A DNA stretch of 64,000 nucleotides from Planctomycetota bacterium (GTDB lineage: Bacteria > Planctomycetota > PUPC01 > DSUN01): NCBI GenBank assembly GCA_035384565.1, contig DAOOIT010000009.1:1-64000 (forward strand), given 5' to 3'. The stretch's first letter is position 1. Every line of letters begins with the position of its first letter. Positions 44,314 to 53,808 of the stretch are shown in pieces. The notes beneath the pieces were generated by a model. That model searched no databases and was not told the origin of the DNA. It saw only the letters and a list, made by a program, of their open reading frames with translations. The position numbers were made by a program, and so were the translations under genes.

Positions 44314-45201
44314 TCAACCCGGTTTCCTCATCGAGGCGATGCGGGGGATGCCCGCATAGTCGGGCGCCACCTGCACGGCCTCGTACAGTCCCGCATCCGC
44401 CGCCAGCCGCGCCACGCTCTGCGCCTGGCCGGCGCCGATCTCCACGACGAGCCACCCGCCCGGCCGCAGCCACGCCGCCGCCCCGGCCACGATCGCCCGC
44501 AAGGCGTCCAGGCCGTCGGCGCCGCCGTCGAGCGCCAGGCGCGGCTCGTGGTCGCGCACCTCGGGCATCGCCGCCGCGAGGTCGCCGGCCGCCACATAGG
44601 GCGGGTTGCTCAGCACGGCATCGAAGAGCGTGCCCGGCGCGAGCGCGGCGAACCACTCGCCCAGGCGGAACTCGATGGCGCCGGCCAGCCCGTGCCGCTC
44701 GGCGTTGGCCCGGGCGACGGCGAGGGCCTCGGCCGAGGCGTCGGTGGCCACCACGCGGGCGAGCGGCCTGTGGGCCGCCACCGCGATGGCGATGGCCCCG
44801 CTGCCCGTGCCCAGGTCGGCCACCGTCGCGGCGGCGTCCTTCGCCAACACCGCGAGCGCCCGCTCCACGAGCAGCTCGGTCTCGGGGCGCGGGATCAGCA
44901 CCGCGGGCGTCACGGCGAGCGGGATCGAGTAGAACTCGCACGTGCCCGTGAGGTACCGCGTCGGCACGCGGCGGCCCCGCTCCTTCACCATCGCGCGGAA
45001 GCGGGCCAGCCCCTCGCCGCTCGGCACGTGGTCGTAGTGGGCGTAGAGGTCAATCCGCTTCCAGCCCAGGGCGTGGGCCAGCAGCAGCTCGCTGTCGAGC
45101 CGCGCGCTCTCGATGCCCTTGGTTTCAAAGAACCGCGTCGTCCACTGGAGCAGCGCCTGAACCGTCCAGGCCTGGCCTCGTTGCGCCGCGTGGCCGTCCA
45201 T
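44314..45201 (-). CDS. prmC: Release factor glutamine methyltransferase
   Basis: Methylates the glutamine of the GGQ motif in release factors. 295 residues: an N-terminal helical domain, then a methyltransferase domain with VADLGTGSGAIAIA and the diagnostic NPPYV. RPETELLVER is the typical linker motif. It begins one base after the stop of prfA, its substrate's gene, a common arrangement. Confidence 0.95.
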   Translation of the reverse strand: MDGHAAQRGQAWTVQALLQWTTRFFETKGIESARLDSELLLAHALGWKRIDLYAHYDHVPSGEGLARFRAMVKERGRRVPTRYLTGTCEFYSIPLAVTPAVLIPRPETELLVERALAVLAKDAAATVADLGTGSGAIAIAVAAHRPLARVVATDASAEALAVARANAERHGLAGAIEFRLGEWFAALAPGTLFDAVLSNPPYVAAGDLAAAMPEVRDHEPRLALDGGADGLDALRAIVAGAAAWLRPGGWLVVEIGAGQAQSVARLAADAGLYEAVQVAPDYAGIPRIASMRKPG

Positions 45202-46284
45202 TCACAGTTCGCCCAGGCGCTGCTGTTTCGCATGCTCCACGAGCGCGTTAACCACGTCGTCGAGATCGCCCAGCATGATGGCATCGAGCTTGTAGAGCGT
45301 GAGGCCGATGCGATGATCGCTGAGGCGATTCTCGGGGAAGTTGTAGGTGCGGATGCGCTCGCTGCGGTCGCCCGTGCCCACCTGCGAGCGGCGCAGGTCG
45401 CCGCGGGCCTTGGCCTCCTCGTCGCGCTTGCGCTCGTACAGGATCGAGCGGAGCACGCGGAGGGCCTTCGAGCGGTTCTTGTGCTGCGACCGGTCGTCCT
45501 GCATCGAGACCACGGTGCCCGTGGGCACGTGGGTCAGGCGCACGGCCGAGCTCACCTTGTTGACGTTCTGGCCGCCGGGGCCGGAGGAGCGGAAGGTGTC
45601 CCACTCCAGGTCCTCGGGCCGGATCTCGAGCTCCTCTTCCTCGGCCGCGGGCAGCACGGCGACGGTGACGGTGGACGTGTGGCGGCGGCCGCTGGCCTCG
45701 GTGGCCGGCACGCGCTGCACGCGATGCACGCCGCTCTCGTGGCGAAGGTGCTTGTAGACGTCCTGGCCTTCCACCGAGAAGAAGACCTCCTTGAGGCCGC
45801 CGAGGTCGGTGGCGTGGCTGTGCAGGAGTTCCGTCTTCCAGCCCTTCCGCTCCGCATACTTCTGGTACATGCGGAAGAGGTCGGCGACGAACAGGGCCGC
45901 CTCCTCCCCGCCCGTGCCCGCCCGGATCTCCACGATCACATCGCGGGCCGTGTCGCTGTCGTCGGTCGCGAACAGCTCCTTGAGCTGTTCCTCGGCCCGG
46001 GCGATCTCGCGCTCCAGCCCCTGGATCTCGTCCTGGGCCATCTGGCGGAACTCGGGGTCGTTGCCATCGCCGTCCAGCAGCGCCCTGGTGTCCGCATTCC
46101 GGGCCTCGAGCTCGCGCAGCACGCGGTACTGGCGCACGAACTTGGTCAGCGAGCCCAACTCCTTGCTCAGCGCGCGCGCCCGGCCTGGGCTGGAGGCCAC
46201 GTCGGCCGAGGCCAGCAGGCCCTCCAGCTCGGCGTAGCGAGTGCTCATGTGGTCGAGCTTCTTCAGGAGCGCATCTGTAAGCAT
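45202..46284 (-). CDS. prfA: Peptide chain release factor 1
   Basis: Ends translation at UAA and UAG. 360 residues. The codon-recognition tripeptide is PAT in RVPATEASGR, the RF1 form. The catalytic GGQ lies in SSGPGGQNVNKV. Length and N-terminal coiled segment are standard. It follows rpmE by 91 bp and precedes prmC directly. Confidence 0.96.
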   Translation of the reverse strand: MLTDALLKKLDHMSTRYAELEGLLASADVASSPGRARALSKELGSLTKFVRQYRVLRELEARNADTRALLDGDGNDPEFRQMAQDEIQGLEREIARAEEQLKELFATDDSDTARDVIVEIRAGTGGEEAALFVADLFRMYQKYAERKGWKTELLHSHATDLGGLKEVFFSVEGQDVYKHLRHESGVHRVQRVPATEASGRRHTSTVTVAVLPAAEEEELEIRPEDLEWDTFRSSGPGGQNVNKVSSAVRLTHVPTGTVVSMQDDRSQHKNRSKALRVLRSILYERKRDEEAKARGDLRRSQVGTGDRSERIRTYNFPENRLSDHRIGLTLYKLDAIMLGDLDDVVNALVEHAKQQRLGEL

Positions 46285-46375
46285 AGAGAGCTTCTGCTAT
46301 TACGCCACGGACGAGCCGGCGCCGCTGGCCCCCTGGCCGGCCCGCGGCCCGTGATCGGGTCGGCGGCGCGCCGAA

Positions 46376-46630
46376 TCATTGCGGCTGGGCGGCGCCAGTG
46401 CCCGAAGCGGCGGCCTCACCTGACGCCTGCTTGCCCCAGCCATACCGGCGCTGGAACCGTTCGACACGGCCCGCCGTGTCCACGAACTTCTGCTTCCCCG
46501 TGTAGAACGGGTGGCAGTTCGAACAGACCTCGACGTTGATGGCCGGGCGGGTCGAGCGGGTCTTGAACGTGTTTCCGCAGCCGCAGGTGACGGTGCATTC
46601 GACGTAGTTGGGATGGATGCCTTTCTTCAT
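46376..46630 (-). CDS. rpmE: Ribosomal protein bL31 (zinc form)
   Basis: An 84-residue large-subunit protein. The zinc knuckle is complete (TCGCGN, then [12 protein letters not shown]), the C+ type that serves as a zinc reserve in other bacteria. [15 protein letters not shown] is the usual late block; an alanine-rich tail follows. The start is MKKGIHPNY with AGGGAAG upstream. Confidence 0.95.
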   Translation of the reverse strand: MKKGIHPNYVECTVTCGCGNTFKTRSTRPAINVEVCSNCHPFYTGKQKFVDTAGRVERFQRRYGWGKQASGEAAASGTGAAQPQ

Positions 46631-46686
46631 GGATCTTCCCTGCCTGTTGCGACGGCCTTGTGACTCTGGATCGCCCAAGACCCACT

Positions 46687-46714
46687 ATTATAGCGCCCAG
46701 AGCCCGGAAAGCAA
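46687..46714 (-). promoter_or_regulatory. Promoter of the rpmE-prfA-prmC-murA-ffh block
   Basis: On the minus strand, TTGCTT (46714-46709) and perfect TATAAT (46692-46687) are 16 bp apart, with a leader of about 50 bases. Confidence 0.65.
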
Positions 46715-46749
46715 GGAAAAACGGCGGCGACTCTGCATTCAGGCGCCTC

Positions 46750-46777
46750 TTGCGCCGCGCCCAGGATTCCCTACAAT
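46750..46777 (+). promoter_or_regulatory. Promoter of rubrerythrin
   Basis: TTGCGC (46750-46755) and TACAAT (46772-46777) are 16 bp apart. The leader would be about 60 bases. Confidence 0.62.
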
Positions 46778-46845
46778 AGCAATTGATGAGGCTTCCACCC
46801 GGGGACGGGGCGGCTGGTTCCGCTCACATGCGAAAGGAGGCTGAG

Positions 46846-47346
46846 ATGGCGACGTTGGACAACCTGAAGGCGGCCTTTGCGGGCGAGAGCCAGGCGAACC
46901 GGTCGTACCTGGCGTTTGCGAAGAAAGCGGAGGCCGACGGCTTCCCGCAGGTGGCGAAGCTCTTCCGCGCGGCCGCCGACGCCGAGACGGTGCACGCCCA
47001 CGCCCACCTGCGCGTGATGGGCGGCGTCAAGACCACCGTCGAGAACCTCGAGGCGGCCATCGCGGGCGAAGGCCACGAGTTCCGCGAGATGTACCCCCAG
47101 TTTGTCGCCGAGGCCCAGAGCGAGGGGAACAACCCGGCGCTCGTGTCGTTCCGCAACGCCATGATGGTCGAAGAGATCCACCACGGGCTCTACGCGAAGG
47201 CCCTCGCGGCCGTCAAGGCCGGCAAGGACCTGCCGGCCGCCGCGGTCTTCGTCTGCGGCGTGTGCGGCAACACCGTGAGCGGCCAGGCGCCCGACACCTG
47301 CCCCGTCTGTGGCGCCCCCAAGGCGCGCTTCACCGAGACCAAGTGA
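46846..47346 (+). CDS. Rubrerythrin
   Basis: Reduces hydrogen peroxide in anaerobes with electrons from a rubredoxin-type centre. 166 residues. The four-helix diiron domain shows GESQANRSYLAF, DAETVHAHAH and VEEIHHGLY, with the glutamate and histidine ligands. The C-terminal rubredoxin domain reads FVCGVCGNTV and TCPVCGAPKARF. AAAGGAGG lies five bases upstream of the ATG. A single-gene unit ending in a perfect 14-bp hairpin. Confidence 0.95.
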   Translation: MATLDNLKAAFAGESQANRSYLAFAKKAEADGFPQVAKLFRAAADAETVHAHAHLRVMGGVKTTVENLEAAIAGEGHEFREMYPQFVAEAQSEGNNPALVSFRNAMMVEEIHHGLYAKALAAVKAGKDLPAAAVFVCGVCGNTVSGQAPDTCPVCGAPKARFTETK

Positions 47347-47355
47347 CGCCCCCCA

Positions 47356-47388
47356 GTGCCGGCGGGACGAGCGGCGTCCCGCCGGCAC
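47356..47388 (+). terminator. Perfect 14-bp hairpin after rubrerythrin
   Basis: GTGCCGGCGGGACG (47356-47369) and its complement (47375-47388) around AGCGG, nine bases after the stop. There is no T tract. Confidence 0.65.
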
Positions 47389-47533
47389 CCCGCTCGCCAA
47401 GAAACTGTCGGCCAGGTGCCGAAGGAGGCCGGATACCCAGGGGCGGTGCGCGCGGGGCGGATGCAAGGCGCGGCGAGGGCCATCCCATAACCCTCTGTGG
47501 CCCAATGCCTTACGCTCTCCGGCTATGCTCCCT

Positions 47534-47649
47534 CTATACTGGCTCATCCCGCAGATGAGCGAGTATGGCCGGAGCCGCGAGAATCGCCAATCTTCGCCCA
47601 TCTACCCATGCTGTATCACTTCCCCCCCTCACAGGGTTGATACAGCATG
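47534..47649 (+). repeat. Paired-hairpin extragenic element (copy III)
   Basis: Hairpin a has arms 47534-47547 and 47555-47568 of the ATACT..GCTCAT type (12 of 14 paired). Hairpin b has perfect 12-bp arms, CATGCTGTATCA at 47607-47618 and its complement at 47638-47649, identical to the arm at 7948. The 38-nt linker contains ATCGCCAA. It joins both arm classes in one element. Confidence 0.78.
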
Positions 47650-47776
47650 AGCAGGCTGCGCCCGCCAGGGGCTCGGCAGAGCCCTCCCCAGGGACCCCCA
47701 GGTCCGCGGGGAGAGGGCATGCCCACGCCCCGCACCAGGCCAGTTGAACCAAGGCGGCCAAACCCTGACGAGCCTT

Positions 47777-47865
47777 AAAAAAGCAGGGCGAGGAATAGGG
47801 AAGGCCAAGGGGCGGCTCGTCCCCGTTCGAGCACGCAACGACCCGTGACCTTTCCCTATTCCTCG
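47777..47865 (-). terminator. Long hairpin with T tract downstream of smc
   Basis: Perfect 14-bp arms (47852-47865 and 47789-47802, CGAGGAATAGGGAA type) with a 49-nt loop. On the minus strand they are followed after six bases by TTTTTT (47782-47777), as expected of a factor-independent end for smc. Confidence 0.45.
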
Positions 47866-48032
47866 ACCCCATATCTGCACGCGGCCCCAGAGGCCACACC
47901 ATCGTTCGGCCAGACGTGTCAGGAGGCCCCGTCCCCGTTTCGGGCGCCTCGGCACATACAGCCATGCCTGGCCGCCGGTTCAGTGTGACCCCTTGGACGG
48001 GGCCCCGATGCATTCGTCTCCTGCTTCACGTG

Positions 48033-51000
48033 TCACGCCACGCGGCTCTCGGGCACGTTGTCGAGCCGCACAGCGACCTTGGTCGAAACACCCGGCTCCT
48101 GCATCGTGATGCCGTAGAGCACGTCGGCCACCGCCATGGTCTGCTTGGAGTGGGTGATGATGATGAACTGCGACTCCTTGAGGAACTCGCGCAAGAGGCC
48201 GACGAAGCGGCCGATGTTGTTGGCGTCGAGCGGCGCATCCACCTCGTCGAGGATGGCGAAGGGGCTGGGCCGCGACTTGAAGATGGCGAGCAGGATGGCG
48301 GCGGCCGTGAGGGCCTTCTCGCCGCCCGAGAGGAGGCTGAGGCGGCTCGTCTCCTTGCCGGGCGGCTTCGCGATGATGTCCACCCCCGCCTCCAGCACGT
48401 CCACATCGGGCTCGAGCACGATGTCGGCCTTGCCGCCATTGAAGAGCTTGCGGAAGAGAATCTGGAAGTTCTCGCGCACGGCGGCAAAGGTCTGCTCGAA
48501 GAGCTGGCGACTCTGGCGGTTGACCTTGCGGATGACCTCCTGGAGCTGGGCCTTGGCCTTCTGGAGGTCCTGCTCCTGGGTGGTGAGGAAGTCGAGGCGC
48601 TCCTCGAGCTGTGTCTGCTCCTCGATGGCCAGGAGGTTCACCGTGCCCATGCTGTCGAGCTTGCGGCGCAACTCGTCCATCTCGCCCTGGAGCACGGCCC
48701 AATCCACCTCGGGTTCCTGGTAGCCCGCATAGAGGTCGGTGAGCTCCTGGTGGTGCTCGTCGCGGACCTTCTGCGCCAGGTCGGCGGAGCGCAGGTCGCA
48801 CTCGCTGAGTCGCAGGTGCAGGGTCTGGCACTCCTGCTCGGCAGCGCGAAGCTGCGCGGCGGTGGCCTGAATCTGATCGCGCAGGGCGGCGAGGCGCTCG
48901 AGGAGTTCGGCGCGGCGGTTTTCGGCCTCCACGCGGCCCTTCTCGATTTCGTCCTTTCGCCCGGCCAGAGAGCGGATTTCCTCTTCCTTGCCGGCGATCT
49001 CGGCGGCCGCCCGCTGGCACCGCTCGGCGAGCACCTGAAGCTCGCCTTCGGCCTGCTGGCGCTTGCCGTCGCCGTCGGCCTGCTCGCGCCGCAGGCGGTC
49101 AATGCTGCTGCGCAGGTGCTCGCGTTCGGCGCTCTTCTCGGCGCGCGACACGGCGAGGTCGCCGGCGCGCCGTTCGAGCGCCGACCGCTGCTCGTCGAGC
49201 GAGCGGCGCTGGGCCTCCACCTCGCCGAGGCGGGCCTTGTACTCCTCTTCCTCGCGGTCGGCGCCCTGGATGCGTTCGGCGGCTGCCGCCTGTCGGGCCT
49301 TGCGCTCGAGGAGCTCTTCGGCCAGGTCGGCCAGTTCGCTCTGGGCGGCCGCATCTTCCTGTTCGAGGGCGTGCACGCGGTCGCCCAGGCGCGAGAGCTG
49401 CTCGCGTGCGCCGGCGAGGTCGAGGTTGAGGTCCTTGAGGTTCTGCACGGCCTCCTCGAGCTCGGTGTCGAGGACGGCGGATTCGCTGATGAAGTGCTCG
49501 CGCTGCTGGCGGCACTGGGCGAGGCGCTCCTCGATGTCGGCCACCTCGGTGGCCAGCGCCCGCAGCTCGTTCTTGCGCGAGAGCAGGCCGGTGCGGTCGC
49601 GCAGGCTGCCGCCCGACACCGGGCCTTCGGGGTCAATCACATCGCCGCCCAGAGTGGCCAGGCGCACGTGATGGGTGCCGTTGTTCCGGGCGATGTCCAC
49701 CGCCGCATCGAGGTCGCGCACGATGACCGTGTCGCCCAAGAGGTGCTTGACCACGGGGGCCACGCCCTCGTCGTAGCGCACGAGGTTCAGGGCGTGGTCC
49801 ACCACGCCGGGATGCTCGAGGGTCCCAGACCCGTTCCGACCACTGCCGGACAGGCGGTCGAGAGGGAGGAGGGTGGTGCGACCGCCGTCCACCGCCTTGA
49901 GGTGCGCGACGGCTTCGGCAGCGGAGTCGAGCGTGTCAGCCACAAGGTGCTGCACGGCCCCACCTAGGGCAGCTTCGATGGCGAGGGCGTATTGTGGGTC
50001 TACCTGGAGGAGGTCGGCGACCATTCCATGGAGGGACTGCCCATCGGCTTGACGCTCGAGGAGCGTCTGGGTTCCGAGCTCGACTCCTTCGAAGCGGGCT
50101 TCGAGATCCTCGAGCAGATCCCGGCGGGTGTGTTTCACGCTGAGCGTGTTGGTGTGCTGGGCGATCTGTTCCCCGAGGACTTCGATCTGGGCACGCAGCT
50201 CGCCTCGCTCCTCGGCACGTGCGGCGAAGCGGGCCTCCGTCTGCCGAATGTTTTCGGTGAGGCCGGCAATGGCCTGCTCGGCGGCCAGCCGCTCCTGGGC
50301 CAGCTCGGCCAGGAGGCGCGCGATCTCGGCCCGGCGGCGCTCGAGGCGCTGCCGCTGGGCGTCGAAGGACCGGGCCTCGGTCTCGATGGCCGCGAGCTCG
50401 TTCTGGTGGGCCGCGCGGCGGCGCAGGGTGTCGAGCAGGCCGGTGCGCAGCCCCTCGCTGCGGCGGGCGAGGTCGGCGCACTGCGCGGTGATCGCGTGCA
50501 GGTCCTGGCGGGCGGCGGCGATCTGGGTTTCAATCTGCTGGAGGTCCCCCTGGAGCTCGCCCGAGCGTCGCTGGGCGCTGTCGAGCTGGGCCCGCCCCGC
50601 CTCCAGGCGGCTGGCCAGGTGGCGCAGGTCGTCGCGGATGCGGCGGTCGGCGGCCTCGCCGTCGCGGATGCGCTCGCGGTTGAGGCGGATGCTCTCTTCG
50701 GCGGCCTCGATCTGGGCGTTCAGTTCGGCGCACTGGCCGGCCACGCGGGCGAGCCGCTGGTCGTTCTCCACGCTGTCGGCCTCGAGGGCCGTGCGCTCGG
50801 CGCCCAGCCGCTCGGCGGCGGCGGCCAGGGTCTGCTGCTGCTGCTCGGAGCGGGCGATGGCCGCCTCGGCCTCGGCCCGCTGCTGCACGAGGCCGTGATA
50901 GCGGTGCAGCGCCTCGGCGAGGCGCAGGCGCCCGAGCGATTCGGCGTACTCCTTGTAGCGCCGCGCGGCCGCCGCCTGACGGCGGATCGAGCGGAGTTGC

Positions 51001-51602
51001 TTCTGGACCTCCTGGATGGTGTCGCCGAGGCGGAGGAGGTTCTGGTCCACGCGCTCAAGCTTGCTCATGGCCGCACGTCGCTTGGCGTTGTACTTCGAGA
51101 TGCCCGCCGCCTCCTCGAAGATGGCCCGCCGGTCCCTGGGGTTCGACTGGAGGACCAGCTCGATCTTCCCCTGTTCCACGATCGAGTAGGCATCCATCCC
51201 GATGCCGGTATCCATCAGCAGCTCGCGGATGTCGCGCAGGCGGCAGGGCTGGCCGTTGAGCAGGTACTCGCTCTCGCCCGAGCGGTAGAGGCGCCGGGTG
51301 ATGGCCACCTGCTCGTACTCGATGGGCAGCGCGTGGTCCTCGTTTGAGAGGGTGAGGGTGACCTCGGCATAGCCCATGGAGCGGCGGCCCTCGGAGTTGC
51401 CCTTGAAGATCACGTCGCCCATCTCGGAGCCGCGCAGGGCCTTGGGCCGCTGCTCGCCGAGCACCCAGCGCACGGCGTCCACCACGTTGCTCTTGCCGCA
51501 GCCGTTGGGGCCCACGAACGCCGTGAGGCCGGGTTCGAAGAGGAACTCGGTCTTGTCGGCGAAGGACTTGAAGCCGTAAACGCAGAGCTTTTCGAGCCGC
51601 AT
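48033..51602 (-). CDS. smc: Chromosome segregation protein SMC
   Basis: A 1189-residue SMC ATPase that compacts and segregates the chromosome with ScpA and ScpB. The N-terminal head has [11 protein letters not shown] (Walker A). Two long coiled coils (about 170-500 and 670-1020) flank a hinge with [15 protein letters not shown]. The C-terminal head has [16 protein letters not shown] (signature) and [12 protein letters not shown] (Walker B). Full length and uninterrupted. Neither scpA nor scpB is in the window. It lies downstream of the nrd group on the same strand, separated by a possible terminator. Confidence 0.97.
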   Translation of the reverse strand: MRLEKLCVYGFKSFADKTEFLFEPGLTAFVGPNGCGKSNVVDAVRWVLGEQRPKALRGSEMGDVIFKGNSEGRRSMGYAEVTLTLSNEDHALPIEYEQVAITRRLYRSGESEYLLNGQPCRLRDIRELLMDTGIGMDAYSIVEQGKIELVLQSNPRDRRAIFEEAAGISKYNAKRRAAMSKLERVDQNLLRLGDTIQEVQKQLRSIRRQAAAARRYKEYAESLGRLRLAEALHRYHGLVQQRAEAEAAIARSEQQQQTLAAAAERLGAERTALEADSVENDQRLARVAGQCAELNAQIEAAEESIRLNRERIRDGEAADRRIRDDLRHLASRLEAGRAQLDSAQRRSGELQGDLQQIETQIAAARQDLHAITAQCADLARRSEGLRTGLLDTLRRRAAHQNELAAIETEARSFDAQRQRLERRRAEIARLLAELAQERLAAEQAIAGLTENIRQTEARFAARAEERGELRAQIEVLGEQIAQHTNTLSVKHTRRDLLEDLEARFEGVELGTQTLLERQADGQSLHGMVADLLQVDPQYALAIEAALGGAVQHLVADTLDSAAEAVAHLKAVDGGRTTLLPLDRLSGSGRNGSGTLEHPGVVDHALNLVRYDEGVAPVVKHLLGDTVIVRDLDAAVDIARNNGTHHVRLATLGGDVIDPEGPVSGGSLRDRTGLLSRKNELRALATEVADIEERLAQCRQQREHFISESAVLDTELEEAVQNLKDLNLDLAGAREQLSRLGDRVHALEQEDAAAQSELADLAEELLERKARQAAAAERIQGADREEEEYKARLGEVEAQRRSLDEQRSALERRAGDLAVSRAEKSAEREHLRSSIDRLRREQADGDGKRQQAEGELQVLAERCQRAAAEIAGKEEEIRSLAGRKDEIEKGRVEAENRRAELLERLAALRDQIQATAAQLRAAEQECQTLHLRLSECDLRSADLAQKVRDEHHQELTDLYAGYQEPEVDWAVLQGEMDELRRKLDSMGTVNLLAIEEQTQLEERLDFLTTQEQDLQKAKAQLQEVIRKVNRQSRQLFEQTFAAVRENFQILFRKLFNGGKADIVLEPDVDVLEAGVDIIAKPPGKETSRLSLLSGGEKALTAAAILLAIFKSRPSPFAILDEVDAPLDANNIGRFVGLLREFLKESQFIIITHSKQTMAVADVLYGITMQEPGVSTKVAVRLDNVPESRVA

Positions 51603-51714
51603 CGAGCCTGTTCCGTCCCACGAAGAGAGGGTGAAAGCACCGAAAGGCGCACGTTGTACCCAGAGAGTACACCCTCTGGCTAGTTAGTCGGGGGAAGCCC
51701 CGGAAACTTTAGCG

Positions 51715-51735
51715 AAAAAACGCCGGCGCCGCGGG
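51715..51735 (-). terminator. Possible terminator after the AmrS-like gene
   Basis: On the minus strand a GC-rich, self-complementary stretch (51735-51721) is followed by TTTTTT (51720-51715), 17 bases after the gene's stop. The stem is short, so support is modest. Confidence 0.35.
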
Positions 51736-51751
51736 TTTCTTTTGGGCTGGG

Positions 51752-52738
51752 TCACGCCACGATGTAGTTCTCCTCGCCGCAGGTGGCGCAGGCGCTCCCC
51801 CGCAGGCCCACGGCCTGCACGCTGTAGCCGCTGCGCGCGATCAGCAGGGCGCCGCAGCCGTGGCAGCGCGTCGCTGCTCCCCGCTCGCTGAGGCAGTTGC
51901 CCAGGTAGACGTAGCGCAGATGCTTCGAGAGGATCTCATATGCCCGTTCCAGCGTCTCGACCGGGGTGGGGGGCGCCTTGAGCTTGTAGCGCGGGAAGTA
52001 GGTGGAAAGGTGCGTGGGGATGTGGGGTCCCAATTCGCCGGCCACCCAGCGGCCCAGCTCCTCGAACTCCTCGTCGGTGTCGTTGTGGCCGGGGATGACG
52101 AGGTTGGTGATCTCGAGGTGGGTGCGTCGGGCGGCGGCCCGGGCGCTGGCGAGCACGGGCTCGAGGGTTCCGCGGCACAGGCGCTTGTAGAATTCGGGGC
52201 GGATCGCCTTGATGTCGAGGTTCATGGCGTCCACATAGGGCAGCAGTTCCTCGAACGGCTCGGGGCTCACATAGCCGTTGCTCACGAGGACGTTGACGAG
52301 GCCCGCCTCGCGGATGAGCTTAGCGGTCTCGAGGACGTATTCGAACCAGATGAGCGGCTCGTTGTAAGTGTAGGCTATTCCGATAGATCCTTCGCGCCGG
52401 GCCGCCTCAACGGCCGCCTTGCTGGGCAGCGGCGAGGTGCCTGCGTCGGCCTGCGAGATGCTCCAGTTCTGGCAGAACTCGCAGGCGAAGTTGCAGCCGC
52501 GGGTGCCCAGCGACAGGATGCTGCTGCCGGGGTGGAAGTGGTAGAGGGGTTTCTTCTCGATCGGGTCCATCGCGACGGACGTGACGAGCCCGTAGATGTC
52601 GCTGTAGAGGGTGCCGCCGCGGTTGGTGCGCACGCGGCAGCGGCCGTGGCGGCCGTCGGCGATGACGCACTGGTGGGGGCAGAGGTGGCACTGGACGGTG
52701 CCGTCGGCTCGCTTCTCGTAGAAGGCGGCTTCCTTCAT
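51752..52738 (-). CDS. amrS: AmmeMemoRadiSam-type radical SAM protein (AmrS-like)
   Basis: A 328-residue radical SAM enzyme. The [4Fe-4S] motif is CNFACEFCQNW (CX3CX2C), and the opening CHLCPHQCVIADGRHGRC is a second cysteine-rich patch typical of the AmrS group. FHPGSSILSLGTRG and YTYNEPLIWFEY are also family features. Relatives are named for co-occurrence with AMMECR1 and Memo proteins; neither is nearby. The biochemical role is not established. A C-terminal zinc-ribbon-like part (RCHGCGALL, then ACATCGEENY) extends the usual domain. ATGA overlap with the upstream activase gene ties it to the nrd operon. Confidence 0.85.
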   Translation of the reverse strand: MKEAAFYEKRADGTVQCHLCPHQCVIADGRHGRCRVRTNRGGTLYSDIYGLVTSVAMDPIEKKPLYHFHPGSSILSLGTRGCNFACEFCQNWSISQADAGTSPLPSKAAVEAARREGSIGIAYTYNEPLIWFEYVLETAKLIREAGLVNVLVSNGYVSPEPFEELLPYVDAMNLDIKAIRPEFYKRLCRGTLEPVLASARAAARRTHLEITNLVIPGHNDTDEEFEELGRWVAGELGPHIPTHLSTYFPRYKLKAPPTPVETLERAYEILSKHLRYVYLGNCLSERGAATRCHGCGALLIARSGYSVQAVGLRGSACATCGEENYIVA

Positions 52739-53472
52739 CGGCTGGCCCCCCGCGGGGCGAGTTCGCCCCGGAGCCCGCACTCGGCCACGAATTCGGCGGC
52801 GGCGGCCGCCATCTGGCGAAGCTCGTCGCGGGTGTGCGGCGTGCGCTCAGCATAGGCGGGGTCGAGGCAGTTCAGCGGTGCAAACTGCTGAAGCACAAGG
52901 CGTTCCGTCGGCCCGAGCAGCCGCGCGATCTCCACGATGTCGCGGGCGGTGTGAAGGCCCGGGACCACGGTGGTGCGGAACTCGCGCTCGACGTCGCGCG
53001 CGCGCAGCAGTTCGATGGTCGCCAGGATGGCCGTGCAATCCACGGGCACGCCGGCGGCCGCCGAGTAGCGGTCGTCGAGGGGAGCCTTGACGTCGAGGGC
53101 CACCGCGTCTACGAGGCCGTCGCGCAGTAGCTCCTCGATGACCTCGGGGTGCGATCCATTGGTGTCGAGCTTGACGCCCCCCACGTGCTCGCGCACGACG
53201 GCGATGAGCGAGGACAGGCCCTCGTGGAGGGTGGCCTCGCCGCCCGAGAGCACGAGGCCGTCCACCCAGCCGCGGTTGGCCCGGAGGTGGCGGACGACGG
53301 CCTCGATGGGAATGTCCACAATCTGCTCGGGGCGCACGACGAGGTCGCTGGCGTGGCAGAACGGGCAGCGGAAGTTGCAGCCCGGCAGGAAGAGAGCGCA
53401 CGTCAGGTGGCCTTCCCACTCGATCAGGCTCGTGGGAAGGAAGCCCTTGATAGGCGGGAGCGTGTCAGCCAT
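52735..53472 (-). CDS. nrdG: Anaerobic ribonucleotide reductase activating enzyme
   Basis: A 245-residue radical SAM activase that installs the glycyl radical on NrdD. The cluster motif is LPGCNFRCPFCHASDL (CX3CX2C), preceded by the TSLIEWEGHLTCALF start typical of this activase group; GLVLSGGEATLHEGL is the conserved SAM-side motif. It is downstream of nrdD and the redoxin gene, which supports the assignment over other glycyl-radical activases. Start at 53472 gives MADTLPPIKGF. Confidence 0.88.
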   Translation of the reverse strand: MADTLPPIKGFLPTSLIEWEGHLTCALFLPGCNFRCPFCHASDLVVRPEQIVDIPIEAVVRHLRANRGWVDGLVLSGGEATLHEGLSSLIAVVREHVGGVKLDTNGSHPEVIEELLRDGLVDAVALDVKAPLDDRYSAAAGVPVDCTAILATIELLRARDVEREFRTTVVPGLHTARDIVEIARLLGPTERLVLQQFAPLNCLDPAYAERTPHTRDELRQMAAAAAEFVAECGLRGELAPRGASR

Positions 53473-53521
53473 GCCATGCCTTCCGGGCGGCCCAGGGGCC
53501 GGCCCCAGGAGCCGCCCCCTC

Positions 53522-53797
53522 TCAGGCGGCGCCCACGAAGTGCTGCTTGAGCTCCAGGCTGTCGGGCACCACGCCATCCCATCGCACGATGTCGCGGCCC
53601 TGGTCCTGGATGATGGTCGTCGGAATCTCGAAGACGTCGCAGAAGGCGCCCTCGGCCATGCCTTCCACGGTGTCCATATCAATGAATTTCATGGAGACCG
53701 TGGCATCGAGGCCGAGCTTCTCGATGAAGTGCTGGACCTTGTGCTTGGTGCTGAGGCACTTGCCGCAGTTCTGCTTGCCGAACACGTGGATTTCCAT
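53522..53797 (-). CDS. Small redoxin, NrdH-like
   Basis: A 91-residue thioredoxin-fold protein with an N-terminal CGKC in FGKQNCGKCLSTK. The cis-proline is in FEIPTTII. It lies between nrdD and its activase, 11 bp after nrdD. Some class III reductases take electrons from a thioredoxin or glutaredoxin rather than formate, and a dedicated redoxin in the operon fits that type. It could also reduce other targets. Confidence 0.82.
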   Translation of the reverse strand: MEIHVFGKQNCGKCLSTKHKVQHFIEKLGLDATVSMKFIDMDTVEGMAEGAFCDVFEIPTTIIQDQGRDIVRWDGVVPDSLELKQHFVGAA

Positions 53798-53808
53798 GGC
53801 GCGTTCCT

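Larger units (their letters stand above)
47347..48032. other. Gene-free convergent region with hairpins
   Basis: No gene is supported between the rubrerythrin and smc stops. It holds a terminator-like hairpin (47356-47388), the paired-hairpin copy III (47534-47649), and a long hairpin with a T tract for the smc strand (47777-47865). Nothing definable is seen in 47390-47530 or 47866-48032. Confidence 0.65.

Noticed and set aside
47690..47960. Small coding frames between rubrerythrin and smc
   Set aside because: They run through hairpins and lack start signals or recognisable content.
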